From the NCBI GenBank assembly GCA_902496185.1, contig CABUZX010000001.1:112871-176870 (forward strand): a stretch of 64,000 nucleotides of DNA. The letters are read 5' to 3'. A model generated the notes under the pieces. That model saw nothing but the letters and a program-made list of their open reading frames with translations. It did no database searches and was not told where the DNA came from. This DNA comes from an uncultured Subdoligranulum sp. (GTDB lineage Bacteria > Bacillota > Clostridia > Christensenellales > CAG-314). Of this stretch, positions 49,290-58,566 are shown piece by piece; position 1 is the first letter of the stretch; each line of letters starts with the position of its first letter. The translations under genes were made by a program, and so were the position numbers.

Positions 49290-49923
49290 TTTTACTCCTA
49301 TACAACAAATCCTTGATTTCTTGCAAACGCCGTTCCACCTCAAGGGTTTGTGTTTTATTTAATATTGTAACATATTTTTTATATTCTTCAAAGAGATAAT
49401 TGCAAAAATCTTCGCAAAAAAACTCCAAATTTGTCTTTCCGTACCTTATTTGCAAACAGTCTAAAACGTCCACTCCTTTTGTCAAACTCAAAATATCATA
49501 ATATTTTTTATCATAAATCTTTTGGTCATACTCAAAAAAGTAATTTTTTGAGAGTTGAGCCCTTACCGTATCCGTATTACGCATAGGATTTAGCACCAAA
49601 GATTTCGGCAAGACTTTACAATCATTTAAGATTTTTAAAATTTCCTTACCACCCATACCGGCAATCACTGCGCAATCGACGTTACGCTCACAAAGACCGT
49701 CCCCCAAAATAAATTCACATTTTGAAGCAAGTCCGTAGCTTTCTGCCAATACTTTTGCTTTTTTTAAAGAAGGCGCACTTATGTCGGTAAACAAAACTTT
49801 TTTAGCCTTGCCTTCTTTTAGCGCTTGAACGCCTATCATACCATGGTCACATCCTACGTCCGCCAAAATATCGCATACCGGCACTAAAGACAGAATTTTT
49901 TTCAGCCTTAAAGGTATTTCCAT
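49279..49923 (-). CDS. trmK: tRNA (adenine22-N1)-methyltransferase TrmK
   Basis: TrmK makes m1A22 in tRNA. The 214-residue protein has MEIPLRLKKILSLVP, the SAM loop LADVGCDHGMIGVQALK and the catalytic VIAGMGGKEI followed by LVLNPMRNTDTVR. I chose the ATG at 49923 with GGAG inside the rpoD end. The neighbours rpoD and cdsZ are the usual partners. Confidence 0.94.
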   Translation of the reverse strand: MEIPLRLKKILSLVPVCDILADVGCDHGMIGVQALKEGKAKKVLFTDISAPSLKKAKVLAESYGLASKCEFILGDGLCERNVDCAVIAGMGGKEILKILNDCKVLPKSLVLNPMRNTDTVRAQLSKNYFFEYDQKIYDKKYYDILSLTKGVDVLDCLQIRYGKTNLEFFCEDFCNYLFEEYKKYVTILNKTQTLEVERRLQEIKDLLYRSKNAG

Positions 49924-49930
49924 TTTTTCT

Positions 49931-50992
49931 TTACTCCAAAAAGTCTTCAAGTCTTTTTTTCTTGGAGGGATGACGAAGCTTTCTTAATGCTTTTGCTTCT
50001 ATCTGACGTATACGTTCTCTTGTTACGTTAAACTCTTTGCCAACTTCTTCAAGCGTGCGAGGTCTACCGTCGTCAATACCGTAACGTAAACGCAAAACCA
50101 TCTCCTCTCTCGGGGTAAGTTTATGTAAAACAGATATCATCTGTTCTTTTAGCATTGCATAAGCCGCAACGTCGCTCGGAGCAACGGTCTTGTCATCTTC
50201 GATAAAGTCAACTAAATGACTGTCTTCTTCTTCGCCGATAGGTGTTTCGAGGCTTACGGGATCCTGTGCGATTTTTTGAATTTCTACAACTTTTTCTTCG
50301 CTAATGCCCATTTCCTTGGCGATTTCCTCCGGGGTAGGTTCTCTGCCCAATTGTTGCAACAAACTACGACTAACTCTAACCTGTCTGTTAATTGTTTCTA
50401 CCATATGCACAGGTATACGAATAGTACGCGCCTGATCGGCAATTGCTCTCGTTATAGCTTGTCTTATCCACCACGTCGCATATGTAGAAAATTTAAATCC
50501 TTTTGTATAATCGAATTTTTCAACCGCTTTCATAAGTCCGAGATTGCCTTCTTGAATTAAATCTAAAAACAACATACCTCTACCAACGTATCTCTTTGCA
50601 ATAGATACAACCAAGCGCAAGTTTGCCTCACTTAATTTTTGTTTTGCGTCCTCATCACCTTCTTGCATAAGACGAGCCAACTCTATTTCTTCTTCGCCTG
50701 ACAAAAGAGGTACTTTTCCAATGTCTTTTAAATACATTTTGACTGGGTCGTCAATACTTATATCAATAACGCCTTTTGCTAAATCAATAGTACCGGGCGC
50801 AACGTCAACTATATTGATGTTTGCGTCATCCATAGACTTGTATAATTCTGCGTTTTCTTCCGCGGAAAGGACAAGACGTTTTTTTTCAAGCTTTGCTTCT
50901 ATTTCTTCATACGTAACGTATCCTTTGGCGTTGTCTTGTCTTATTTCTGCCAAAAATTCTGCAATAATCTGTTGTTTTTCATTATTTTCCAT
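49931..50992 (-). CDS. rpoD: Primary sigma factor SigA (RpoD)
   Basis: The 353-residue housekeeping sigma factor has region 1.1-like N-terminus, region 1.2 DPVKMYLKDIGKVPLLS, region 2 with FDYTKGFKFSTYATWWIRQAI, region 3, and region 4.2 TLEEVGKEFNVTRERIRQIEAKALRKLRHP. It should recognise the TTGACA/TATAAT promoters seen throughout the window. GGAGG lies 12 nt before the ATG. It follows dnaG by 19 nt, the classical dnaG-rpoD operon. Confidence 0.97.
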   Translation of the reverse strand: MENNEKQQIIAEFLAEIRQDNAKGYVTYEEIEAKLEKKRLVLSAEENAELYKSMDDANINIVDVAPGTIDLAKGVIDISIDDPVKMYLKDIGKVPLLSGEEEIELARLMQEGDEDAKQKLSEANLRLVVSIAKRYVGRGMLFLDLIQEGNLGLMKAVEKFDYTKGFKFSTYATWWIRQAITRAIADQARTIRIPVHMVETINRQVRVSRSLLQQLGREPTPEEIAKEMGISEEKVVEIQKIAQDPVSLETPIGEEEDSHLVDFIEDDKTVAPSDVAAYAMLKEQMISVLHKLTPREEMVLRLRYGIDDGRPRTLEEVGKEFNVTRERIRQIEAKALRKLRHPSKKKRLEDFLE

Positions 50993-51011
50993 TTAGTATC
51001 ATTTCCTCCAA

Positions 51012-52793
51012 TTATACTTTGGCGTTAATTTTCTTCATAAGTAACTCTATTTGAGTTGCAATTTTACGTCTTTGCTCAATATCATCCGAGGAAGAATACC
51101 GAGCAGTCAATTCTTTTAGTTCTCGCTTTAATTGTAATTTTTTTAACATATCGATACAATCAAGATAAGCTTTTTGATCTTTATCTTCGCCTAAAAACTC
51201 TGTTTCCATCAAAATCCGCATACTTTCGTTATCGTCCTGAAAACCTTCAATCCTATAAATATCTCCTACGCGAAACGTCCTTCCTTCAAGCTTTGATTGT
51301 TTAATCATATCAAATATAGTATTAAACATTAAATTTTCTCCAAGAAAAGTAAAATCGTCCTGCGCAAATGAAAATCCATTTAATTTACAAGCAAGTACAA
51401 AGGCAATAGCTTTTAATTCCTTACCTACGGCTTGTCCTACTTCCGCAACTTGTTGTTGGGTTTGAATCGATTCATTTGAAAACTGCCTTCTCAAAAAATC
51501 AACAGACATACCCGTTTCGGTACTGACTGAAGGCAAATAACTTTCCCTATCAATTTCTGACAAGGGTTTAAGAATTTCCAACGCTTGGCTTGCAAATTTC
51601 CGTCTATATTCGTTTATTGCGGATTTTGATTCATCCTTAGGACGCAACGAACGTTTTGCAACCGTTAATTTATAATCAATTAATGGCAATGCCTTAAATA
51701 AAAGCTTGCGGAAACCTTCAACGCCATTTTGTTTGACGTATTCGTCTGGGTCAACCCCTTCGGGCATAGAAACAACTCTTACTTCAAGCCCCTCTTTCTT
51801 TAATATATCCAACCCCCTTAGGGTTGCATTTCGTCCCGCCGTATCTCCGTCATAACATATATAAACGGTTTTGACCAAACGTTTTGCTTGCCTCGCTTGT
51901 TCTTCCGTAAGGGAAGTACCCATACTTGCTACCGTTTGAACAAATCCTGCCTGATGTAAGGCAATTGCATCCATATATCCTTCAACAATAATTAAGTAAT
52001 CAAGATTAAGGTGTTGTTTTGCTTTTTTAGCAAAATTTAAAGCATACAAGGTTTTACTTTTGTCAAACAATGGAGTAACGGAAGTATTTTTGTATTTTGC
52101 AATATTTTTATCCGTGCTAAAAGTACGTCCACCAAAAGCAATTACGTTGCCGTTTATATCAAATATCGGCACTATTAATCTTTGCGCCATACTGTCAAAA
52201 TACTTTCCATCGTCACGTCGCGAAACTAAACCCGCCTTTAGAGCAGTATTAATATTTTTATTTTCTTTTTGCAAGGCATTACACAACCCGTCCCAATCGT
52301 TTGACAAGCCCAAACCGAATCGTTTAATTGTTTCTCTCGACAAACCTCTTTTCTTTAAATATTCAACCGCATACTCACCGTTTTTTTGCCAAAGATTTGT
52401 ATTATAAAATTTTGCAGCAAATAAGCATAGATCCAAACACTCGTCTTTTTGGCGCTTTTTGTCAGCTATGTCCTTTTCGATACCAGAATGAAATTGCGGA
52501 ACCTCCATACGAGCGCGTTTTGCCAAAATTTCTACCGCTTCCAAAAAGGTACAACTCTCATAATTCTGTACAAAACTTATCACGTCTCCGCCTGCGTTAC
52601 AAACAAAACAATGATAATATTGCCCGTCTTTATTTATTGACATTGAAGGATTTCTGTCGTTGTGAAAAGGACAAAGAGCCCAATACCCTTTGCCTTTTTG
52701 GACGACTTGCAAATAAGAAGATATTACGTCCACTATGTCGCTTTTAGCTTTTAAATCAAAAATAAAATCCGACCAAATCCTACTATCCGTCAT
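51012..52793 (-). CDS. dnaG: DNA primase DnaG
   Basis: DnaG synthesises RNA primers for replication. The 593-residue protein has the CHC2 zinc finger (C41, H44, C62, C65), the RNA polymerase-like core, and the TOPRIM domain with VEGYMDAIALHQAGF and CYDGDTAGRNA. A C-terminal helicase-interaction domain follows. The ATG has only a weak GTAGG upstream. No convincing -35 box is seen before it, though a TATAAT lies about 50 nt upstream. Confidence 0.97.
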   Translation of the reverse strand: MTDSRIWSDFIFDLKAKSDIVDVISSYLQVVQKGKGYWALCPFHNDRNPSMSINKDGQYYHCFVCNAGGDVISFVQNYESCTFLEAVEILAKRARMEVPQFHSGIEKDIADKKRQKDECLDLCLFAAKFYNTNLWQKNGEYAVEYLKKRGLSRETIKRFGLGLSNDWDGLCNALQKENKNINTALKAGLVSRRDDGKYFDSMAQRLIVPIFDINGNVIAFGGRTFSTDKNIAKYKNTSVTPLFDKSKTLYALNFAKKAKQHLNLDYLIIVEGYMDAIALHQAGFVQTVASMGTSLTEEQARQAKRLVKTVYICYDGDTAGRNATLRGLDILKKEGLEVRVVSMPEGVDPDEYVKQNGVEGFRKLLFKALPLIDYKLTVAKRSLRPKDESKSAINEYRRKFASQALEILKPLSEIDRESYLPSVSTETGMSVDFLRRQFSNESIQTQQQVAEVGQAVGKELKAIAFVLACKLNGFSFAQDDFTFLGENLMFNTIFDMIKQSKLEGRTFRVGDIYRIEGFQDDNESMRILMETEFLGEDKDQKAYLDCIDMLKKLQLKRELKELTARYSSSDDIEQRRKIATQIELLMKKINAKV

Positions 52794-52870
52794 ACCTACT
52801 AAAAACCATTGTCAAAAGTTGACGTTTTTTAATTTTTTCCATTATTATATTCAGCGAAAAACAAAAAACT

Positions 52871-52895
52871 CCCCTATTTTTGCTAAAAATAAGGG
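52871..52895 (-). terminator. Intrinsic terminator after the DUF4349 gene
   Basis: Arms CCCCTATTTTT and AAAAATAAGGG pair with one bulge around a 3-nt loop; on the minus strand the hairpin is followed by AGTTTTTTG. Confidence 0.75.
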
Positions 52896-52932
52896 ATTTT
52901 TTTAATTTTTCATTTTAAATGCAATTAAAAAT

Positions 52933-53790
52933 TCAGCCAAGTTTATCGTCGTTATTTTTTTCGTTAAGAGTATTTTTTTGTTGTTTCTTTTGTTTGCATT
53001 TTTTAACTACAAATAAAATTGCTAAAACTATTCCACCGATAATTATACCAAAGGGAAGCACACACAAAACAAACAACAATACTCCTTCGGCGATTTCCAA
53101 TCCAATACCAAAACCGTATACCAATTTATCCCAAAAAGTATCCTCGTGATACGTTGTAGGAGTATACATTGAAACAGTAACTTTACTATAATCAATCAAG
53201 CTATCATAGCGGTTTAATACTCCGTTTATACTTTGAAGCTCCACCTCAATCTCACTTAATCGTTCGGTAATAGCCAAAACGTCATTTATTGAAGTTGCCT
53301 TCTCAAGCAAAGCCAAAAGAGTAGTTTGTTCCGTCTCTAAGGTTGCCTTTTTAACAGTGTTATCATAATAATTTTCCGACACGTCATAAGACTCAATTGA
53401 ATAATTTTCCACCTTGCCCATACTTTGCAACGAAGACAAAAAGTCATTTAATCTACTCGACTTTATCCTTAGCACCACTGTAGCATAAGTATCGTTTATT
53501 CTACTATTTTCAATCCATTCGTCAGAATTGAGTTTTTGACTTAAAGTTGTTTGACCTTGTTTTATGTCCTCCACGGTCAAAGAAATTTGTGCATTATAAA
53601 TTATTTTTCGCGACGGAATATTTTCATTTATTTTGATTTCGTCATTTGAAAGGTATCCGTCTAATCCTGGCGAACTTTCTTTATCGCCAATATCAGTATT
53701 ATAATTGCCGCTACAAGCAACAAACAAAAAGCAACAACAAATCAAAAACATAAAAACCGTAAAATATAAAAACCTTTTAATTGCTTTCAT
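52933..53790 (-). CDS. DUF4349 lipoprotein
   Basis: This 285-residue protein has a lipoprotein signal (hydrophobic N-terminus, lipobox LFVAC with C26). The extracytoplasmic DUF4349 domain follows, with RKIIYNAQISLTVEDI and the coiled-coil LETEQTTLLALLEKATSINDVLAITERLSEIEVELQS region. It ends in a transmembrane helix near 235-262 and a Lys-rich cytoplasmic tail. The family function is unknown; proteins are membrane-tethered at both ends. GGGGG precedes the ATG. It is the last gene of the ppx-maf-actin-like unit. Confidence 0.88.
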   Translation of the reverse strand: MKAIKRFLYFTVFMFLICCCFLFVACSGNYNTDIGDKESSPGLDGYLSNDEIKINENIPSRKIIYNAQISLTVEDIKQGQTTLSQKLNSDEWIENSRINDTYATVVLRIKSSRLNDFLSSLQSMGKVENYSIESYDVSENYYDNTVKKATLETEQTTLLALLEKATSINDVLAITERLSEIEVELQSINGVLNRYDSLIDYSKVTVSMYTPTTYHEDTFWDKLVYGFGIGLEIAEGVLLFVLCVLPFGIIIGGIVLAILFVVKKCKQKKQQKNTLNEKNNDDKLG

Positions 53791-53839
53791 GGTTACCCCC
53801 CTAAAATCTGATTTAAATTTATTCCGCTAAATATTATAT

Positions 53840-54823
53840 TTATCTTTTATTTAGTGCCTTTGCATAAATTTTCATGCCTTCCACTCCGCTGTTTTCAGGA
53901 TTTTGGAGTAAATGAACAGGCAGTTTAAGCATATCGTAAAAGAATTTTTCCAACCCTTCAACAACAGAAAGCCCACCACACAAAATTATGCCGTTTTCGC
54001 GCAATTTTTCAACTTGAAAGTTTGATACTGACATAAGAAGGCTGTTTATTACCGAAATAATTTTTTCAAAGAAAGAAAATATCGTTTCGTAAAGCTCTCT
54101 TGATGAAATTTCAAACATTTCCTCTTGATTCTTTTGAGTATTTACGCCTTTAATTCTCAAAACGGACATATTGTTTGGATACAAACTTATACAATTTGTC
54201 ATTATTTCATTTGCTTGTTTGCGGCCTATCGCCATACTATATTTACTTCTAACGTATTCTATGATTTTATCAAGCATTTGAACGCCTGCCCATTGCATAC
54301 TTACACCAGCAATAACGTCATCACCATCAACGGCGCAAATTTGTGTGATATTATTGCCCATATTAACGGTAATACCACCCGAAACGCCAAATTCTTTTCG
54401 AGCGCAAAAAGCATCCGCCACAGCAGACAAAACAAACTCTACCTTTTTGACTCCAATATGATTGAAAATCTCATCAATAGTACGTTTTGTGTCGTTTGTA
54501 GTACTACATGCAACCAAACAATAAACGTTTATGTTTGGCAAAAATGCATGCGCAGGTAATATTTTTTGCAAGGTAGAAGCAATCAAATATTCAAATGCTA
54601 ACGGATTTACTACTTCACCGTTTTGTACCGGATATACTATCTTGCAAGTATAATCATCATTTTTTTCCTTTTGCAAAGCTTGTATTCCAGCCGCAATAAA
54701 ATTACCGGAAATCAATTTATCTTCGGCAACTATACATGGTTCTCTCAAAACAAAATCTCTGTCAACCAAGCCTAAACCCAAAAATTTGCTACCCAAATCG
54801 ACAACAATATTTATTTTTGCCAT
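53840..54823 (-). CDS. Divergent MreB-like actin-fold protein
   Basis: This 327-residue protein follows the MreB plan: DLGSKFLGLGLVDRDFVLREPCIVAE (phosphate-1 region), PVQNGEVVNP, WAGVQMLDKIIEYVRSKYSMAIGRKQANEI, and GIILCGGLSVVEGLEKFFYDMLKLPV (adenosine region). The nucleotide motifs are degenerate: the usual DLGTANT is DLGSKFL and VDIGGGTTE is VNMGNNITQ (residues 153-161). It may bind nucleotide poorly or act as a partner of a canonical MreB. AAAGGAG precedes the ATG. It sits between maf and DUF4349, where maf-mreB neighbourhoods are common. Confidence 0.75.
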   Translation of the reverse strand: MAKINIVVDLGSKFLGLGLVDRDFVLREPCIVAEDKLISGNFIAAGIQALQKEKNDDYTCKIVYPVQNGEVVNPLAFEYLIASTLQKILPAHAFLPNINVYCLVACSTTNDTKRTIDEIFNHIGVKKVEFVLSAVADAFCARKEFGVSGGITVNMGNNITQICAVDGDDVIAGVSMQWAGVQMLDKIIEYVRSKYSMAIGRKQANEIMTNCISLYPNNMSVLRIKGVNTQKNQEEMFEISSRELYETIFSFFEKIISVINSLLMSVSNFQVEKLRENGIILCGGLSVVEGLEKFFYDMLKLPVHLLQNPENSGVEGMKIYAKALNKR

Positions 54824-54863
54824 ATTTTTCTCCTTTAAAGTAAAACGTATTAACTTGTTGTTA

Positions 54864-55427
54864 TTATAAAAAATTTTTTATTTCCTTTTTTAACCTTTCT
54901 ATCGGCAAACCGACAACGCAACTCTTACTACCATAAACTTTTTTTACAAAACCACTGTCTTGTATACCATAAGCTCCTGCCTTGTCCATTGCGCTACCTG
55001 TTGATATATAATCTTCTATTTGTTTTTCCGTGAGTTTAAAAAACTTTACTCTTGACCAAACACAAAAAACTTTTTGTCTTGTATCTGATACAATACAAAC
55101 CCCCGTATATACCCGATGCGTTTTGCCAGACAACTTTTTCAAAATAATTTTTGCGTCCTCTTCATCCTTTGGTTTGCCGATTATTTTAGCGTTTTTTACT
55201 ACGATAGTATCGCTACCTATTACTACCTTGTCTTTTTTGTCAGTCAGCAAATCAAAAACGCTTTGCGCTTTAAACTTGGCAAGATATTTAACAAAAGCCA
55301 CAGGAGACAAATTTGGATGATCTTCATCAAAAGGACAAGGATAAATTTCAAAACTCTCAATTATCGTCTCAAGCAATTCCTTACGTCTTGGTGACGCAGA
55401 TGCAAGAATAACTTGTTTTTTCATCAT
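54864..55427 (-). CDS. maf: Maf-type nucleotide pyrophosphatase
   Basis: Maf proteins hydrolyse dTTP/UTP or modified nucleotides and influence septation. The 187-residue protein has ILASASPRRKELLE, GSDTIVVKNAKIIGKPKDEEDA and the AGAYGIQDSG segment, all family hallmarks. Two adjacent ATGs are possible (55427 and 55424), and an in-frame TTG precedes them. It follows ppx by 8 nt and precedes an MreB-like gene, as often seen in cell-shape clusters. Confidence 0.94.
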   Translation of the reverse strand: MMKKQVILASASPRRKELLETIIESFEIYPCPFDEDHPNLSPVAFVKYLAKFKAQSVFDLLTDKKDKVVIGSDTIVVKNAKIIGKPKDEEDAKIILKKLSGKTHRVYTGVCIVSDTRQKVFCVWSRVKFFKLTEKQIEDYISTGSAMDKAGAYGIQDSGFVKKVYGSKSCVVGLPIERLKKEIKNFL

Positions 55428-55435
55428 CAACTCAA

Positions 55436-56953
55436 TTAAATAATTTCTAAATTTTTACGATAAATACGCCTAAAATCCAAAACGACAGAATCAGCAAACT
55501 TCTTTTCAAGCGAAGCGTCACCGTCTACTTCGGTCTTCATAATAACGCTATCGCCCAAAACGTCACAATTGATTTCGGTAACTACTCCCGCGTGACTTAC
55601 GTCCAAAGCTTTTGCCAATTTGAGTATAACGGCAAGTTTTTTTATTGCGTTTACGTCGTCTTCGCTAATAATATCGTAAGCTCTATATTTTTCCCAATCA
55701 TTCCAGTTGTTATCCTCGTTGTTGTAGTAATCTGTAACGTATGCCGCCATAATAAGATCTTTGTGTGAAACACCGTAAGTATTACTGTTTAAAATATAAT
55801 AAGCTGTATGTTTAGGATTGTTATAAAACTTAATAACGGAACCGGTATCGCATAAATAACCTGCAACACGCAAAACTTTTAAATATGAGCGTGGGAATTT
55901 GTGCAACACTCTCAACTGCTTAAACAATTGCATACTCAAATTAAACACGTGCTCCGCGTGACTAACGTTGCATCCCATATGATTGATAGAAGTTAACAAG
56001 CTGTGTCCTAAAACGTCGGAAATGGGTTTTTCCAACGTAGAAGGTACCGCATAATTGTACATCAATCCTTCTCTTAAACCAGTACAACACGTTATTATTT
56101 TATCAAAATTCATATAATCTAAAAAGGATTTTATTGCAGACAACGCGCTTGGAAACACGTCTGCTCTAACCAACGAAAGCCCTCTAATCTTTTGTCTTTG
56201 TTTAAGATCCAAACCCTTTATATTGTCATACAAACCATATACGTTTGCAACGTTAATATTATAATTGTGCGTCATATCCATAGGGTATTTCGTAATTTTT
56301 CTTATTATTTTTGCAAGATTACGAAAAGTACCGCCCAATCCAATTAATTGTGTGTCCGGGTCTATATCTTTAATCCAATCACATTGTTGAAGCAACTCCA
56401 AAAAATATTTTTCCATTTCTAAAGAACATTCTTCTGGCGATTTTTCAGGTGAAAAGAATTTTTCCGTCAAAGAAACTGCCCCTATCGGCAATACCATAGT
56501 ATTTAAAATATTACGACGATTGTAATAAATAAACTTCGTACTACCGCCACCGATTTCCATTATCAAACCTTTGGGTACGTCAATTGAATTTATAACGCCC
56601 TGATAAATAAGATTTGCTTCTTCTTCCTGCGAAAGCACTCTAAATTTAACTCCCGTCGCAATAAACATCTCGTTTAAAAACGTACGTTGATTGCGAGCGC
56701 ATCTTACTGCAGCCGTAGCGACTGCAATAATATTTTCCACTTTATAAATTGCACATATCTTTTTAAAAGTCTTGACCGTGTTGATGGCTTGCAAAACTCG
56801 GGTAGCTTTTAAACTACCGTCCTGCTCTGTTTCCCCCAAACGAACTCCTTCACGAACTTCGTTAACGGTAACAAAATACCCACCATCTAATACGTCAAAA
56901 ATAACTAATCTTGCCGTATTGCTACCTAAATCGATAACACCAACTCTTTCCAT
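55436..56953 (-). CDS. ppx: Ppx/GppA family exopolyphosphatase
   Basis: This family hydrolyses polyphosphate or pppGpp. The 505-residue protein has the ASKHA N-terminal motif VGVIDLGSNTARLVIFD, then LIMEIGGGSTKFIYYN and LIGLGGTFRNLAKI. A C-terminal HD-like all-alpha domain starts near residue 300 (SINHMGCNVSHAEHVFNLS). CGGAGA precedes the ATG. A perfect palindrome overlaps its promoter, suggesting control by a dimeric regulator. Confidence 0.92.
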   Translation of the reverse strand: MERVGVIDLGSNTARLVIFDVLDGGYFVTVNEVREGVRLGETEQDGSLKATRVLQAINTVKTFKKICAIYKVENIIAVATAAVRCARNQRTFLNEMFIATGVKFRVLSQEEEANLIYQGVINSIDVPKGLIMEIGGGSTKFIYYNRRNILNTMVLPIGAVSLTEKFFSPEKSPEECSLEMEKYFLELLQQCDWIKDIDPDTQLIGLGGTFRNLAKIIRKITKYPMDMTHNYNINVANVYGLYDNIKGLDLKQRQKIRGLSLVRADVFPSALSAIKSFLDYMNFDKIITCCTGLREGLMYNYAVPSTLEKPISDVLGHSLLTSINHMGCNVSHAEHVFNLSMQLFKQLRVLHKFPRSYLKVLRVAGYLCDTGSVIKFYNNPKHTAYYILNSNTYGVSHKDLIMAAYVTDYYNNEDNNWNDWEKYRAYDIISEDDVNAIKKLAVILKLAKALDVSHAGVVTEINCDVLGDSVIMKTEVDGDASLEKKFADSVVLDFRRIYRKNLEII

Positions 56954-56975
56954 AAAATTTCTCCGTAAGTTATAA

Positions 56976-57001
56976 AATATTTACTTTCTAAAGTAAATAT
57001 T
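56976..57001. promoter_or_regulatory. Perfect palindrome over the ppx promoter -10 region
   Basis: Arms AATATTTACTTT and AAAGTAAATATT (12 bp each) are separated by 2 bp. The element overlaps the -10 box and the likely start, a repressor-type position. Confidence 0.65.
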
Positions 57002-57025
57002 AACATAAAACTAATGTTTTGTAAA
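56997..57025 (-). promoter_or_regulatory. Promoter of ppx
   Basis: TTTACA, 17 bp, TAATAT on the minus strand, about 40 nt upstream of the ppx start. Confidence 0.7.
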
Positions 57026-57081
57026 TACAAAAATTAAAATTTCATATTTTAATCATTATATTCACATAAAAATACATAAAA

Positions 57082-57110
57082 AAATGAGTCCAATATTTTT
57101 GAACTCATTT
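57082..57110 (-). terminator. Intrinsic terminator after the rnf operon
   Basis: AAATGAGT/ACTCATTT stem of 8 bp, 13-nt loop, then TTTTTTT on the minus strand, 10 nt after the rnfB stop. Confidence 0.82.
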
Positions 57111-57119
57111 AAATCGTTA

Positions 57120-57965
57120 TTATTTATCGTTTTTTTTCGTTGAATGACTATAAACCTTTTTTATTACCTTGCGGGGACATTTTTCAAAGCAAGTCATACA
57201 TGCCGTACATTTCGAATAATCGATAATAGGTACGTTGTTTACAAGATATATCGCATCTTTAGGGCAAAATCGTTGACATAATCCGCAACTTATACATCCC
57301 GTTTTACACATATCCATTACTGCTTTACCCTTGCACTGAGTACTGCAAGCAACGTAAATTTTTGCACTTTTAGGTATACGCTTAATCAGTTGTTTTGGAC
57401 ACACGTTTATACATACTCCACAACTCACACACAAATCAGGATCAATTTGAGCATATCCGTCACGACATTCTATAGCGAGATTTGGACACGCATCCACACA
57501 ACTGCCAACACCCATACATCCTACAGCGCACTCCTTGCTTCCGTTTGCCAATATTTGCTGACTGACACAATCACCATAACCTTGATATTCATATTTATCT
57601 TCGCAGTTATTGCCACCGTTACAGGCAACGACAGCTATTGTATCCTCTCCTCCGCTATAAGAAATACCTAATATATTACTAATTTCTATTTTATTTTCTT
57701 TTGAGGTTGCTCCACAAGCATCCAAAGAAGCCTTACCTTCTACCAAGGCTCTTGCAAAACCATCGCATCCCGGATAACCGCAACCACCACAATTTGCACC
57801 GCATAATTGCGCGTTAATTTCAGCAATTTTGGGGTTTTCCTTAATCACGCAAAATTTTGAAATTAAGATAATCAACAACCCAAAAACAAGACCTATACTT
57901 GCCATTATTGCAACTACAATACCTACAGTCACCCAATTAACCGAAGCCAAAATTAAGAAAGTCAT
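57120..57965 (-). CDS. rnfB: Rnf complex subunit B, ferredoxin-like Fe-S protein
   Basis: RnfB takes electrons from ferredoxin into the Rnf complex. The 281-residue protein has an N-terminal membrane anchor (residues 10-38), the 4Fe-4S domain CGANCGGCGYPGCDGF (C55, C59, C62, C67), and several ferredoxin CxxCxxCxxxCP motifs in the C-terminal half. I chose the ATG at 57965 with AAGGGGG upstream; an upstream in-frame start inside rnfA would add an unlikely leader. It is the last gene of rnfCDGEAB. Confidence 0.95.
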   Translation of the reverse strand: MTFLILASVNWVTVGIVVAIMASIGLVFGLLIILISKFCVIKENPKIAEINAQLCGANCGGCGYPGCDGFARALVEGKASLDACGATSKENKIEISNILGISYSGGEDTIAVVACNGGNNCEDKYEYQGYGDCVSQQILANGSKECAVGCMGVGSCVDACPNLAIECRDGYAQIDPDLCVSCGVCINVCPKQLIKRIPKSAKIYVACSTQCKGKAVMDMCKTGCISCGLCQRFCPKDAIYLVNNVPIIDYSKCTACMTCFEKCPRKVIKKVYSHSTKKNDK

Positions 57966-57981
57966 ATTTTGTTTTACCCCC

Positions 57982-58566
57982 TTACAACGTAATTGTACCG
58001 AAAACATAAAACGCCATAGCCATAAAACACGCGCAAATCATAGTAATCGGAAAACCTTTTAAAGCTTTTGCAACGGGCAAATTGTCGACTTTTTCTCTTA
58101 CTCCCGACAATAAAACTATCGCGACCAAAAAGCCTACGCCACTAAACAAACCGTTTAACGTTGCCATCAAAACGTTTGTAACCATTGCAGAAGTCAAGTT
58201 AAGTTCTGCAACGCCAAGTATTGCGCAGTTGGTAGTAATGAGTGGCAAATAAACCCCCAAAGCGCTATACAGCGCTGGAGAAAACTTCTTTAAAACCATT
58301 TCAAGAATTTGAACTAATCCGGCTATTACAAATATAAATACTATTGTCTTTAAATAAGTAATTTCCAATGGTTCAAGTATATATCTATATAAACAATATG
58401 TAACCAAACTTGCAACCGTCATAACAAAAATAACGGCTACCCCCATGCCAAAAGCTGATTCTGTTTTTTTAGATACGCCTAAAAAGGGACAAATACCCAA
58501 AAATTGAACGACAACAAAATTATTAACAAAAACAGCGCCTATAATTAAGGTAAGAATTTCTCTCAT
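57982..58566 (-). CDS. rnfA: Rnf complex subunit A
   Basis: RnfA is a six-helix membrane subunit that with RnfE binds a [2Fe-2S] cluster in the membrane. The 194-residue protein has the family sequences NNFVVVQFLGICPFLGVSKK (Cys of the cluster) and TTNCAILGVAEL. GAGGAGG precedes the ATG. It directly follows rnfE with no intergenic base. Confidence 0.96.
   Translation of the reverse strand: MREILTLIIGAVFVNNFVVVQFLGICPFLGVSKKTESAFGMGVAVIFVMTVASLVTYCLYRYILEPLEITYLKTIVFIFVIAGLVQILEMVLKKFSPALYSALGVYLPLITTNCAILGVAELNLTSAMVTNVLMATLNGLFSGVGFLVAIVLLSGVREKVDNLPVAKALKGFPITMICACFMAMAFYVFGTITL

Noticed and set aside
52794..52870. Standard promoter for dnaG-rpoD
   Set aside because: A TATAAT is present about 50 nt upstream of dnaG, but no acceptable -35 hexamer lies at 16-18 bp, so I did not call it.
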